From Rhizobium sp. BK376 (GTDB lineage: Bacteria; Pseudomonadota; Alphaproteobacteria; Rhizobiales; Rhizobiaceae): a stretch of 64,000 nt of DNA. The notes beneath the pieces were generated by a model that saw only the letters and a program-made list of their open reading frames with translations, made no database searches and was not told where the DNA came from. Shown here piece after piece: positions 43,375 through 52,166 of this stretch. A program made the position numbers and the translations under genes. The stretch covers positions 186,001-250,000 of the forward strand of contig NZ_SLZG01000005.1 in assembly GCF_004341625.1 (NCBI RefSeq), given 5' to 3'. Within the stretch, counting starts at the first letter, position 1; every line of letters begins with the position of its first letter.

Positions 43375-44790
43375 ATGGTCGTCAACGCCGGACCAATGAC
43401 CGAAGAAGCCGAGCACAATGCAGATCAGCGTGATCCCGCTCGGCTTATCCCGTCGTCCGTCCAATCCCCCTCCTCTGTGCGCGGCGCCTGTCCTTCTTTG
43501 GCGGCACCGATGCATACAGGTGACGGATTGCTCGTGCGGTTCCGTCCATCAGACCCTGCGCTGAGTATCCAACAGATCCGGCAGCTGGCCGAAGCCGCGG
43601 CATGTCACGGCAACGGGTTGCTCGAGATCACGTCCCGGGGCAGCCTTCAAATTCGCGGGCTGCGTGAAGAGACCCTATCGGCGCTTGAGGCGGATATCGC
43701 CGCTGCCGGCATTGTCCCAGATTCAGGAATTGTAATTGAGATCCCATCTCTATCTGGGCTCGATCCGACAGAACTAAGCAGTGCGGGTGTGATGGCGGAG
43801 AACCTCAAAAGGGCAATCGCCGGCATGCCGTTGCCAGCTCTCGCACCAAAGCTTTCCATTGTCATTGATGGACGCGACCGGATCGGTCTTGGCTCGCTGC
43901 CGGCGGATATTCGCTTGACGGCGACGAGAAGGGAAGGTGGAGACCCCGAATGGATTGTTGCTGTCGGCGGCGCCAGTCGGATGGACCGCAGGCTTGCGAT
44001 CCTCCCGAACGAAAGGGCGATTTCCGCGACGGTGGAAATTCTTCGGTTACTAGCGGAAATCGGTCCTCGCGCGCGTGGACGTGATCTTTCCATCGATCGG
44101 TTGCGGCCTTCGTTCCCTGATATTGAGATGATCGAGATGACGGATCCCGGCAGGGCAGTCGCCTCGCCGATCGGTCTGCACGACCTTGGTTCGGGCAATT
44201 TGGTTTTCGGTTTGCGGCTTCCCTACGGGCAAATTCACTCTGCCGAGTTGATTGCCTTCTTGGACAGGGCGGAAGAGTGGGGCGTGTATGAGGTGCGACC
44301 GGCCCTCGAGCATTGCCTTATGCTTGTGGGAATGCGTCCGGAGGCGTTGGCCTCGGCAAAGTTGGCCGCGGCCAACTTTGGTTTTTCCATGTCCACCGAC
44401 GACCCCAGAAATCATATTCATACCTGCGCAGGGACCAGGGGCTGTGCCTCGGCATTCTATGATACCAAGGCCTTCGCTGCCCGGCTCCTTACGGCATCAG
44501 GACTTTTGGATGGATCGACCAGCATCCATCTGTCCGGCTGTTCGAAAGGCTGTGCCCGCCCGGCTCGAGCCAGCCTGGCATTTGTCGGTGCGCCGATGGG
44601 CTACGGTCTTGTCGTAAATGGTTCTGCCTCCGACGCGCCCGTCGCATACATTCACGAAAACGATCTGAAATCGGCACTCGACGATCTTTCGCGTCTGGTG
44701 CTCAACGAGAAAGGTGCTGGCGAATCGGTTGATGCCTGCCTTACACGGCTTGGCAGCGACTATATCGCGAGTGCACTAAGACAGGGGTAG
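43375..44790 (+). CDS. cobG: Precorrin-3B synthase (monooxygenase)
   Basis: The 471-residue protein has a nitrite/sulfite-reductase-like fold with ferredoxin-type half domains (GDGLLVRFRPSDPALS, GNGLLEITSRGSLQIRGL) and an iron-sulfur motif CAGTRGCASAFYDTK followed by CSKGCARP. CobG uses oxygen to make precorrin-3B, marking the aerobic pathway. A GAGGAAGGA site precedes ATG 43375. A perfect parS-like palindrome lies within the coding sequence. Confidence 0.92.
   Translation: MVVNAGPMTEEAEHNADQRDPARLIPSSVQSPSSVRGACPSLAAPMHTGDGLLVRFRPSDPALSIQQIRQLAEAAACHGNGLLEITSRGSLQIRGLREETLSALEADIAAAGIVPDSGIVIEIPSLSGLDPTELSSAGVMAENLKRAIAGMPLPALAPKLSIVIDGRDRIGLGSLPADIRLTATRREGGDPEWIVAVGGASRMDRRLAILPNERAISATVEILRLLAEIGPRARGRDLSIDRLRPSFPDIEMIEMTDPGRAVASPIGLHDLGSGNLVFGLRLPYGQIHSAELIAFLDRAEEWGVYEVRPALEHCLMLVGMRPEALASAKLAAANFGFSMSTDDPRNHIHTCAGTRGCASAFYDTKAFAARLLTASGLLDGSTSIHLSGCSKGCARPARASLAFVGAPMGYGLVVNGSASDAPVAYIHENDLKSALDDLSRLVLNEKGAGESVDACLTRLGSDYIASALRQG
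44361..44376. other. parS-like centromere site 2 (within cobG)
   Basis: An identical copy of GTTGGCCGCGGCCAAC lies 3.3 kb from the repB copy. In cobG it encodes L-A-A-A-N within KLAAANFGF. Confidence 0.8.
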
Positions 44791-44792
44791 GA

Positions 44793-45425
44793 ATGCCTGA
44801 ATACGATTATATCCGGGAAGGCAACGCGATCTATGAGCGCTCCTTCGCGATCATTCGCGAGGAAGCCAATCTTTCGCGCTTTTCACCGGATGAGGCCGAT
44901 ATTGCCGTTCGGATGATCCATGCCTGCGGGTTGGTGGAAGCGGCAGCGCATTTTGCCTTTTCGCCGGACTTCGCGGCTGCTGGCCGAGACGCGTTGAATG
45001 AGGGTGCCCCTATATTCTGTGATGCGGAGATGGTGGCGCACGGCATCACTCGAGCCCGCCTTCCGGCTGCCAATGAAGTCATTTGCACATTGCGGGATCC
45101 GCGCACGCCTGAGCTTGCCGAAAGCATCGGCAATACCCGTTCCGCAGCCGCCATGGATCTCTGGCTGGATCGAATGGCCGGTTCCGTCATCGCGATCGGC
45201 AATGCTCCGACAGCCCTTTTCCGGCTTCTTGAAATGCTGCGGGATGGCGCGCCGAAGCCTGCGGCCATCATCGGCATGCCGGTCGGTTTCGTAGGTGCGG
45301 CGGAATCGAAAGATGCGCTGGCGGAAAACTCCTTTGGCGTGCCCTATGCGATTGTCAGAGGGCGACTTGGGGGAAGCGCCATTACGGCTGCGACCGTCAA
45401 TGCACTGGCGAGGCCGGGACTATGA
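44793..45425 (+). CDS. cobH: Precorrin-8X methylmutase
   Basis: The 210-residue product matches CobH/CbiC: YIREGNAIYERSFAIIREEA, VRMIHACGLVEAAAHFAFSP, IFCDAEMVAHGITRARLPA and the C-terminal IGMPVGFVGAAESKDAL. The His in MIHACG is the catalytic residue moving the methyl from C-11 to C-12 to give hydrogenobyrinate. The gene begins 2 bp after cobG and overlaps cobI by 4 bp. Confidence 0.95.
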   Translation: MPEYDYIREGNAIYERSFAIIREEANLSRFSPDEADIAVRMIHACGLVEAAAHFAFSPDFAAAGRDALNEGAPIFCDAEMVAHGITRARLPAANEVICTLRDPRTPELAESIGNTRSAAAMDLWLDRMAGSVIAIGNAPTALFRLLEMLRDGAPKPAAIIGMPVGFVGAAESKDALAENSFGVPYAIVRGRLGGSAITAATVNALARPGL

Positions 45426-46159
45426 GGGTAAGCAATAACGGCCGATTGATCGGTGTCGGCACCGGCCCCGGTGATCCGGATCTTTTGACGGTCAAGGCCG
45501 TCAAGGCGTTGGAGGCAGCGGATGTTGTTGCTTATTTCGCCAAGCAGGGGCGTAGCGGCAACGGCCGTGCAGTCGTTGAGCATCTGCTTCGACCCGGCAT
45601 CGTCCTCTTGCCGCTTTACTATCCTGTGACTACCGAAATTGAAAAAGACCAGGACGGTTATAAGACGCAGATAACAGCCTTCTACGATGAATCGGCCAAC
45701 GCCGTCGCGCGGCATCTGGATGCCGGCCGAACGGTCGCGATCCTTAGTGAAGGCGATCCTCTTTTCTATGGCTCCTACATGCATCTGCATGTGCGGCTGG
45801 CGCATCGTTATCAGACCGACGTCATTCCCGGCATAACCGCGATGTCCGGTTGCTGGTCTCTGGCGGGCATGCCGATCGTGCAGGGAGATGACGTTCTGTC
45901 GGTATTGCCGGGAACGATGGCGGAGGTCGAACTGACGCGTCGTCTTGGCGATACCCAGGCTGCCGTCATCATGAAGGTGGGGCGGAATCTTCCGAAGATA
46001 CGTCGCGCACTCGATGCGTCGGGTCGTCTCGATCAAGCGATTTACGTTGAACGTGGAACGATGCAGCACGGGGCGATGATCCGCCTTCGCGAAAGAGGTG
46101 ACGACGAGGCGCCCTATTTCTCTCTCATCCTCGTTCCTGGCTGGGACGGTAGACCATGA
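45422..46159 (+). CDS. cobI: Precorrin-2 C20-methyltransferase
   Basis: The 245-residue methylase has IGVGTGPGDPDLLTVKAVKAL, ILSEGDPLFYGSYMHLHVRL and VIPGITAMSGCWSLAG, the hallmarks of CobI/CbiL. It uses SAM to methylate C-20 of precorrin-2. It overlaps cobH and cobJ by 4 bp at each end, so the three are translationally coupled. Confidence 0.94.
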   Translation: MRVSNNGRLIGVGTGPGDPDLLTVKAVKALEAADVVAYFAKQGRSGNGRAVVEHLLRPGIVLLPLYYPVTTEIEKDQDGYKTQITAFYDESANAVARHLDAGRTVAILSEGDPLFYGSYMHLHVRLAHRYQTDVIPGITAMSGCWSLAGMPIVQGDDVLSVLPGTMAEVELTRRLGDTQAAVIMKVGRNLPKIRRALDASGRLDQAIYVERGTMQHGAMIRLRERGDDEAPYFSLILVPGWDGRP

Positions 46160-46920
46160 GCGGCCGCCTCTATGTTATCGGCACCGGCCCCGGCAATCCC
46201 GAGCAAATGACGCCGGAGGCCTTGGCCGCGGTTTCGAACAGCACGGAATTTTTCGGCTACGGTCCTTATGTCGATCGCCTGTCACTCAGGCCGGATCAGC
46301 AACGCCGCATTTCCGATAATCGGGAGGAGCTCGATCGCGCAAGAGCCGCCCTGGATCGGGCGGCTTCTGAAGTGAATGTGTGTGTGGTATCGGGCGGCGA
46401 TCCGGGTGTCTTTGCGATGGCCGCGGCGGTTTGCGAGGCGATCGACAACGGTCCTGCGGAGTGGCGGGATATCGATCTCGTCATCTTGCCAGGCATTACC
46501 GCCATGCTGGCCGTTGCCGCAAGAATCGGTGCGCCACTCGGCCATGATTTCTGCGCCATCTCGCTATCGGATAATCTGAAGCCTTGGGATGTGATCGAAC
46601 GAAGGCTTCAATTGACGGCGAAGGCCGGCCTGGTGATCGCGCTTTACAATCCAATCAGCAAGGCCCGGCCCTGGCAGCTTGGCAAAGCCTTCGACATTCT
46701 CCGGGAGATCCTTCCTGCGCAGACGCCGGTGATCTTCGGCCGCGCCGCTGGCCGGCCGGACGAACGCATTGCTGTGACGCCGCTGGGGACAGCAGAGGCT
46801 GCCGATGCCGATATGGCAACATGCGTTATCATCGGCTCGGCAGAGACGCGTATCATCAGCCGCGACGGAAAACCCGACCTGGTCTATACGCCGCGCTTCA
46901 CTGCCGGAGAAACGAAGTGA
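46156..46920 (+). CDS. cobJ: Precorrin-3B C17-methyltransferase
   Basis: The 254-residue enzyme has YVIGTGPGNPEQMTPEALAAV, VVSGGDPGVFAMAAAVCEAI, LPGITAMLAVAARIGAPLG and ISLSDNLKPWDVIERRL, as in CobJ. It methylates C-17 with ring contraction. Its 3' end overlaps the 3' end of the oppositely oriented cobK by 37 bp. Confidence 0.94.
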   Translation: MSGRLYVIGTGPGNPEQMTPEALAAVSNSTEFFGYGPYVDRLSLRPDQQRRISDNREELDRARAALDRAASEVNVCVVSGGDPGVFAMAAAVCEAIDNGPAEWRDIDLVILPGITAMLAVAARIGAPLGHDFCAISLSDNLKPWDVIERRLQLTAKAGLVIALYNPISKARPWQLGKAFDILREILPAQTPVIFGRAAGRPDERIAVTPLGTAEAADADMATCVIIGSAETRIISRDGKPDLVYTPRFTAGETK

Positions 46921-47654
46921 GCGATATGGGCAAGCGCCGTCTCGACCGTTTCGAACGTCAGCATGTCGGCGACTTGTGCGCGCTCGACCATGATGACGTC
47001 GATACCGAGACTACGCGCCGCCTCGATCTTCGCATAGGTGGCGCTTCCGCCGCTGTTCTTCGTGACGATGACATCGATGTCACGATCCTTCAGCAGATGC
47101 TGCTCTCTCTCAAGGGTGAATGGACCGGAGGAGAGGATGTAAGCCGCGTCGGGGACTTGCAGCGGCGGATCGACGGGATCGATGCTGCGTATCAGATAGC
47201 TATGCTGCGGGGCGCTGTTGAAATGATGGGCCTCCTGCCGCCCGATGGACAAAAACACTCGGCGCGGAGAGGAACCCAGGGCCAGAACCGCTTCCGGCAT
47301 CGCGCTGACCAGATGCCAGCGATCGCCATCGACTGTGCGCCATGCCGGCCGCCGCAACGCGATTGCCGCAACATTCGCGGACTTCGCGGCAACGGCGGCG
47401 TTGGCCGATATCCTGTTGGCAAAGGGATGCGTGGCATCGACAAGCAGGTCGATAGCCTCCGTTTCCAAGTAGCTGGCAAGTCCGTCGCTGCCTCCGAAGC
47501 CACCGACGCGGACCGACCCCGGCTGGGTCAGTGGATCCATCGTGCGGCCGGCAAGGGAGAGAGTGGTATCGAGGTCTTCCCGTCCCACCAGCGCTTCAGC
47601 CAGCCGGCGGGCTTCGGTGGTGCCGCCCAGGATCAAAATGCGAGGCTTGGTCAT
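46884..47654 (-). CDS. cobK: Precorrin-6A reductase
   Basis: The 256-residue enzyme matches CobK/CbiJ: ILILGGTTEARRLAEALVG at the NADPH site, DLLVDATHPFANRISANA and a C-terminal IDVIVTKNSGGSATYAKIEAARSLGIDVIMVER. It reduces precorrin-6A. It is the only cob gene on the minus strand; its start codon interleaves with that of cobL and its tail overlaps cobJ, leaving no space for independent promoters outside coding DNA. Confidence 0.93.
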   Translation of the reverse strand: MTKPRILILGGTTEARRLAEALVGREDLDTTLSLAGRTMDPLTQPGSVRVGGFGGSDGLASYLETEAIDLLVDATHPFANRISANAAVAAKSANVAAIALRRPAWRTVDGDRWHLVSAMPEAVLALGSSPRRVFLSIGRQEAHHFNSAPQHSYLIRSIDPVDPPLQVPDAAYILSSGPFTLEREQHLLKDRDIDVIVTKNSGGSATYAKIEAARSLGIDVIMVERAQVADMLTFETVETALAHIAHFVSPAVKRGV

Positions 47655-48879
47655 GCCTGATCAGTCATCCGCTCAACGTTGGCTTACTGTTATCGGCATC
47701 GGCGAAGATGGTCCAGCCGGACTTGGAGATCATGCCAAGCGATTGATTGCGGAAGCGCCGCTCGTGTTCGGCGGGAAACGCCACGTCGAGCTTGCCGCAT
47801 CCCTCATCCGCGGTGAAGTCCATACGTGGCTGAGCCCCATCGATCGGTCCATCGACATCATTCTTGCCAATAGAGGCAAGCCGGTTGTCGTGCTTGCTTC
47901 GGGGGATCCATTCTTTTTCGGCATCGGCGCGACCTTGTCGAGACGGGTGCCGGCGGCCGAGATGAATGTCATCCCGTCGCCCTCATCCTTCAGCCTGGCG
48001 GCGTCCCGTCTCGCCTGGCCATTGCAGGATGTGGCCATCGTTTCACTGCATGGACGGCCGATCGATCTTATCCGTCCTCATCTTTATCCAGGTCGAAAGA
48101 TACTCGCGCTGACATCCGATGAGAACGGGCCAGCGGCGCTTGCAAAATTGCTGGCTGAGACAGGATTTGGCCGATCGCATCTGACCTTGCTGGAAGCATT
48201 GGGCGGTCCGCAGGAGCGGATTTCCGACCATGTTGCTAAAAGCTTCGATGGGACAGGCATCAATCCTTTGAATATCTGCGGCATCGAAGTTCTGGCGGAA
48301 GATGGGGCGCGCGTCCTGCCGCTGACATCAGGACTGGATGATGGTCTGTTCGAGCATGACGGTCAGATCACCAAACGCGAGATCAGGGCAATGACGCTGT
48401 CTGCGCTGGCACCTCGTCGAGGTGAATTGCTGTGGGATATCGGCGCCGGTTCCGGCTCGATCGGCATCGAGTGGATGCTGGCAGATCCAGCGATGCGAGC
48501 CATAGCCATCGAGGCGGCGGCCGAGCGCGTTGCCCGTATCGAGCGGAACAAGGTCGCGTTCGGTGTTCCGGGATTGGTTTTGGTCGAAGGCAAGGCACCC
48601 GACGCCTTGAACGGTTTGCCGGCTCCGGATGCGATTTTCATCGGCGGAGGCGGCAGCGAGACCGGTGTCGTCGATACTGCCATATCGGCGCTGAAAAGGG
48701 GCGGGCGTCTGGTCGCTAATGCAGTGACGACCGAAATGGAATTGATCCTGCTTGGCGAACATGGTCGCCGGGGAGGATCGCTGGTCCGGATCAATATCGC
48801 CCGGGCAGCACCCGTGGGAACAATGACAGGCTGGCGGCCGGCAATGCCGGTGACCCAATGGGTTTGGACCAAGCCGTAA
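47653..48879 (+). CDS. cobL: Precorrin-6Y C5,15-methyltransferase (decarboxylating)
   Basis: The 408-residue protein is the usual fusion of a CbiE-type methylase (WLTVIGIGEDGPAGLGDHA, VVVLASGDPFFFGIGATL) with a CbiT-type methylase (LLWDIGAGSGSIGIEWMLA, IFIGGGGSETGVVD). It methylates C-5 and C-15 and decarboxylates the acetate at C-12. The ATG at 47653 has GAGG upstream inside cobK; in-frame codons back to 47542 lie within the antisense of cobK and are not conserved. Confidence 0.92.
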   Translation: MPDQSSAQRWLTVIGIGEDGPAGLGDHAKRLIAEAPLVFGGKRHVELAASLIRGEVHTWLSPIDRSIDIILANRGKPVVVLASGDPFFFGIGATLSRRVPAAEMNVIPSPSSFSLAASRLAWPLQDVAIVSLHGRPIDLIRPHLYPGRKILALTSDENGPAALAKLLAETGFGRSHLTLLEALGGPQERISDHVAKSFDGTGINPLNICGIEVLAEDGARVLPLTSGLDDGLFEHDGQITKREIRAMTLSALAPRRGELLWDIGAGSGSIGIEWMLADPAMRAIAIEAAAERVARIERNKVAFGVPGLVLVEGKAPDALNGLPAPDAIFIGGGGSETGVVDTAISALKRGGRLVANAVTTEMELILLGEHGRRGGSLVRINIARAAPVGTMTGWRPAMPVTQWVWTKP

Positions 48880-48898
48880 GCGAAATTGAGGTTTAGAG

Positions 48899-49657
48899 AT
48901 GACAGTGCATTTCATCGGCGCGGGGCCGGGAGCGGCTGATTTGATCACGGTGCGGGGCAGGGACCTGATCGGGAAATGCCCGGTCTGCTTGTTTGCCGGT
49001 TCGATCGTATCGCCGGAATTGCTCCAATATTGCCCACCCGGCGCGCGCATTGTCGACACGGCGCCGATGTCGCTGGACGGGATCGAAGCGGAATATCTGA
49101 AAGCTTTCGCAGCAGGGGAGGATGTTGCGCGTCTGCATTCCGGCGATCTCTCCGTCTGGAGTGCGGTCGCCGAGCAAATCAGGCGGTTGGATCGACACGG
49201 CATCGACTATACCCTGACGCCGGGCGTGCCGGCTTTTGCGGCAGCGGCGGCAGCGCTTGGTCGTGAACTGACCATCCCGGCTGTTGCCCAGAGCCTTGTG
49301 CTGACGCGGGTCTCCGGCCGAGCATCGCCCATGCCGAACAAGGAGACGCTGGAGCAATTCGGGGCGACGGGCGCCACGCTTGCAATCCATCTCGCCATTC
49401 ATGCCCTTGGCGACGTGGTCAAGGACCTGACACCGCTCTACGGAGCTGATTGCCCTGTTGCGATTGTCGCAAAGGCATCCTGGGCTGACGAGCGGATCGT
49501 TCGAGGCACTTTGGCCGATATCGTGACCAAGGTCGAAGCGGACCCGATCGAGCGAACAGCAATCATCTTTGTTGGGCGATCACTGGCCGCAAGCGATTTT
49601 CGCGATAGCTCGCTCTACGACCCCGCCTATCAGCGGCGATTCAGGGGGCGGGAATAG
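48899..49657 (+). CDS. cobM: Precorrin-4 C11-methyltransferase
   Basis: The 252-residue enzyme has [59 protein letters not shown] and [13 protein letters not shown], typical of CobM/CbiF. It methylates C-11 of precorrin-4. It is the last gene of this cob set, 19 bp after cobL. Genes for later steps (cobB, cobN and others) are not in the window. Confidence 0.94.
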   Translation: MTVHFIGAGPGAADLITVRGRDLIGKCPVCLFAGSIVSPELLQYCPPGARIVDTAPMSLDGIEAEYLKAFAAGEDVARLHSGDLSVWSAVAEQIRRLDRHGIDYTLTPGVPAFAAAAAALGRELTIPAVAQSLVLTRVSGRASPMPNKETLEQFGATGATLAIHLAIHALGDVVKDLTPLYGADCPVAIVAKASWADERIVRGTLADIVTKVEADPIERTAIIFVGRSLAASDFRDSSLYDPAYQRRFRGRE

Positions 49658-50000
49658 GCGTCGATGAGTGCGCTCATTGTCCAAGCGTTTACGGGTTTAT
49701 AAACCAAGCGTGGGTAAACTCAGAATTGGCCTTCAGGCTCCTCGCTCTGGCTTGTTTTTCGACATTCTGATAGTTTGAAAAAAGAATCAGTAGCGTCTTA
49801 GGCTTGAAAACGGCTGAAAATTCGCTCCCGGCAAGTTTTTGATTTTCAATTAAAATTTTATCTATCTGGAACCTATGTCGCCGTTCCTTTCCGTCATGTC
49901 GACGGCGCATTTTCTGCCCAGTTCCCCTCTTGAACACTGCCGTAATCTGACCCGCAGCCCTGTCTCCAGGGGCTGCGCAAACCCGGCGGTCTCAACGCAT
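49658..50000. other. AT-rich gap after cobM
   Basis: No convincing gene occurs in this 343-bp gap. Its middle is unusually AT-rich (about 49770-49870), contrasting with the surrounding GC-rich coding DNA, and its right end has a stem-loop. Confidence 0.5.
49954..49976. terminator. Stem-loop between convergent cobM and isomerase genes
   Basis: GCAGCCC-N9-GGGCTGC is a perfect 7-bp stem 24 bp past the isomerase stop. It lacks a T-tract, so it is a weak terminator candidate. Confidence 0.4.
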
Positions 50001-50813
50001 TTAGAGGCGCGCAGTGAGGTAGTTCATGCTCGCTTTCAATGCGCTCGCAGGGTCTTTCAACGCATGCACATCCGGTGCAAAGGGCTCGAAGGAAAGCGGG
50101 CCGACATAGCCTGCTTCCAGCAACGCCCGGATCTGTCCGACATTGTCTAGTCGATCGCGCTCGTCAACCAATACTCGATGGGGATCACCCATGTCGGAGA
50201 CGGAAACTGCGGGATCGCTGACGCCGGATATGTGCACCAGCCCGGTCAAATCGGCAAAGATCGGGGTTTCGCCAGCAAGATGATGATGAAAGGTGTCGTG
50301 CACCAGCCTGAATGTCGACTGCGCTCCCATCTGTTCGATTGCGTCGGCGGCTTCCGTCTTTGAACGCAGCGAACAGATCTCGAAACCAAGAGGTTCGACA
50401 AGGCCGATGATCCCGGCTGCATCCAACATTGGTTTCAAAGCCTTCAGTGCGTCGCGCAGGTTCGCCTGCCGGACGCCATCCTCGCGCCCCGTGCCGTCGT
50501 TCTTCGGTACAAGGACCAGTGCTTTTGCGCCGCAATCGCGCGCATAGCTGATCAGGTCCGCGGCCTCCTTGGCACGGGTTTCATTCCATTCGTTAAAGCG
50601 CTGCAGTGCGTTGATCGAGATGATCGTCACGCCGTGACGGGCGGCTGCCGCCCGGATTTCAGTCGCCGATGTTCCATCAAGGATCGCATTGCCATCGAGA
50701 TCGTTACGGATCTCGACGGCATCGATACCCAACGACTTTGCAGTCGCGAAAAATGTTTCGATCGGCAGCGAGGGGGCGGACATATGATTGAGCGCGAAGC
50801 GAACGGACGTCAT
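50001..50813 (-). CDS. TIM-barrel sugar isomerase, inosose isomerase-like
   Basis: The 270-residue xylose-isomerase-like barrel protein begins MTSVRFALNHMSAPSLPIET. It contains VEIRNDLDGNAI, LGFEICSLRSKTEA, FRLVHDTFHHHLAGE and a late Glu (LSFEPFAPD), the metal-binding residues of this fold. The start FALNHMSAPSL resembles 2-keto-myo-inositol isomerases. ATG 50813 is chosen because the longer frame to 50939 crosses the CTATCA operator. It lies downstream of a LacI gene beside mocDEF-like genes, supporting an inositol-related substrate. Confidence 0.75.
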   Translation of the reverse strand: MTSVRFALNHMSAPSLPIETFFATAKSLGIDAVEIRNDLDGNAILDGTSATEIRAAAARHGVTIISINALQRFNEWNETRAKEAADLISYARDCGAKALVLVPKNDGTGREDGVRQANLRDALKALKPMLDAAGIIGLVEPLGFEICSLRSKTEAADAIEQMGAQSTFRLVHDTFHHHLAGETPIFADLTGLVHISGVSDPAVSVSDMGDPHRVLVDERDRLDNVGQIRALLEAGYVGPLSFEPFAPDVHALKDPASALKASMNYLTARL

Positions 50814-50932
50814 GGCTGGGGGTCTCCTCTCAGGGGCTTGTCTGTAGCGGTGGAGGCAGGTCAGCCCATCCGCCTTTTCAAAATGCCTATCGAGAATCCT
50901 CTCGCCGATCCACGGCCCGCATTGGTCGTTCG

Positions 50933-50948
50933 CTATCATCGTTGATAG
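50933..50948. promoter_or_regulatory. Putative LacI operator upstream of the isomerase
   Basis: CTATCATCGTTGATAG has 6-bp inverted arms CTATCA/TGATAG. The same half-sites occur at 52036 and 52069 in the LacI/mocD-like promoter region. Confidence 0.5.
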
Positions 50949-50987
50949 AAATCGAGGCGCGATGAAAGAAATCCATCATCCGCCGAG

Positions 50988-52016
50988 TTAGATGTTTTCG
51001 GATACGAAGATATCGAAGGGAAGGAAGGATTGGCCTGGTACGACGGCTTCGCCCCGCTCGACGCTGCCGACCATGAGGCTCATCAGTTCCTTGCAAAGCG
51101 CCGGGAGTGGGGTCCCGATCACCATCGTGACGACATCATCCGCCAATGCAGATTTGGATTCCGGGGTGAGTTCGTTGACGACGATGATCAGCTTGCCGGC
51201 AAGGTTCTCTTCTCGGATGGCGGAAATCGCGCCTTCCATTCCGCCGCCGCAAACGTAGAAGCCGACCAGATCCGGGTGCTTCTGCAGCAGATTGAGTGTT
51301 GCCTCATGGGTTATTTCGGCGGTGTCGAGATTGATCAAGGTTTCCAGAACCTCGAATTCCGGCGCATTCTCGCGAAAATAGGATCGGAAGCCGATCTCCC
51401 TGAGTTCGTGGCCATGAAAGCGGTGGCTGCCGACGAAGCAGGCGACCTTGCCCGGACGCCGCGCCGATTTGCTGATCAGCCACGCCGCCGTGCGCCCCAC
51501 CTTACGATTGTTCACGCCGACATAAGCCTCGCGCACACCGGTCGCGAGGTCGGAGAGCAATGAAAAGACAGGAATTCCCTTGTCTTTCAGTTCTTCGACT
51601 GCGGCTGTGACTGCCGGATAGTCAGGCCCGACTAAGGCGACGGCCTGATTTCTTGCGGCAACGACTTTCAATTTCTCCACGATCGCCGTTGGCGTCGAGG
51701 CTGCGACGAATTCCACATGCGGCTGAATACGGGCATTGCTTACTGCCTGCGCGGCGATTTCTATCTCTCGCGCAAAAGATTGGTAAAAGGCTTGTGCGGG
51801 CTTCTGCAGGACGAAGCCTAGTCGATATTGCGGCAGGTCTTCGAATACGCGCTGCCTAAGCAGACCCACCGCATGATAGCCGATCGATTGCGCGGCATCG
51901 TAGACACGGCGGGCTGTTTCCTCACGGACCCGGTGGCGACCGTTGAGTACCCTGTCGATCGTCGCGACGCTAACGCCGGATGCCTTTGCAAGATCGGAAA
52001 TGGTCGGTCGCCGCAT
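50988..52016 (-). CDS. LacI-family transcriptional regulator
   Basis: The 342-residue protein has the LacI helix-turn-helix at the very start (TISDLAKASGVSVATIDRVLNGRHRVREETARRV) and a periplasmic-binding-like effector domain with VALVGPDYPAVTAAVEEL, GRTAAWLISKS and DLVGFYVCGGGMEGA. ATG 52016 is the family start. It is divergent from the oxygenase gene at 52167, and CTATCA half-sites lie in both flanking promoters, so it likely represses the oxygenase operon and the isomerase gene. The inducer is unknown, possibly an inositol derivative. Confidence 0.9.
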   Translation of the reverse strand: MRRPTISDLAKASGVSVATIDRVLNGRHRVREETARRVYDAAQSIGYHAVGLLRQRVFEDLPQYRLGFVLQKPAQAFYQSFAREIEIAAQAVSNARIQPHVEFVAASTPTAIVEKLKVVAARNQAVALVGPDYPAVTAAVEELKDKGIPVFSLLSDLATGVREAYVGVNNRKVGRTAAWLISKSARRPGKVACFVGSHRFHGHELREIGFRSYFRENAPEFEVLETLINLDTAEITHEATLNLLQKHPDLVGFYVCGGGMEGAISAIREENLAGKLIIVVNELTPESKSALADDVVTMVIGTPLPALCKELMSLMVGSVERGEAVVPGQSFLPFDIFVSENI

Positions 52017-52035
52017 GGTCGAATCCTGAGAGTTT

Positions 52036-52074
52036 CTATCAGAAATGAAACCAAGTTCTGATGTGTTTTGATAG
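52036..52074. promoter_or_regulatory. LacI/mocD-like divergent promoter operators
   Basis: CTATCA (52036) and TGATAG (52069) flank an inner inverted repeat ATCAGAA-N11-TTCTGAT (52038-52062). The outer half-sites match the operator at 50933. Confidence 0.45.
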
Positions 52075-52166
52075 ATTATATCATTGCTGCATTGAGGCGA
52101 GGGGAAAGTCAACCTATCCTTCACGACATGGCAGAGGCGGAGCCGTCGTATCGGTGGAGGAGATTG

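Noticed and set aside
46214..46235. CTTGGCCGCGGTTTC in cobJ as a fourth parS
   Set aside because: It has only the left and central part of the palindrome; the right arm does not match.
49689..49937. 82-codon minus-strand frame in the AT-rich gap after cobM
   Set aside because: It has no ribosome site, no recognisable motif and lies in atypical AT-rich DNA.
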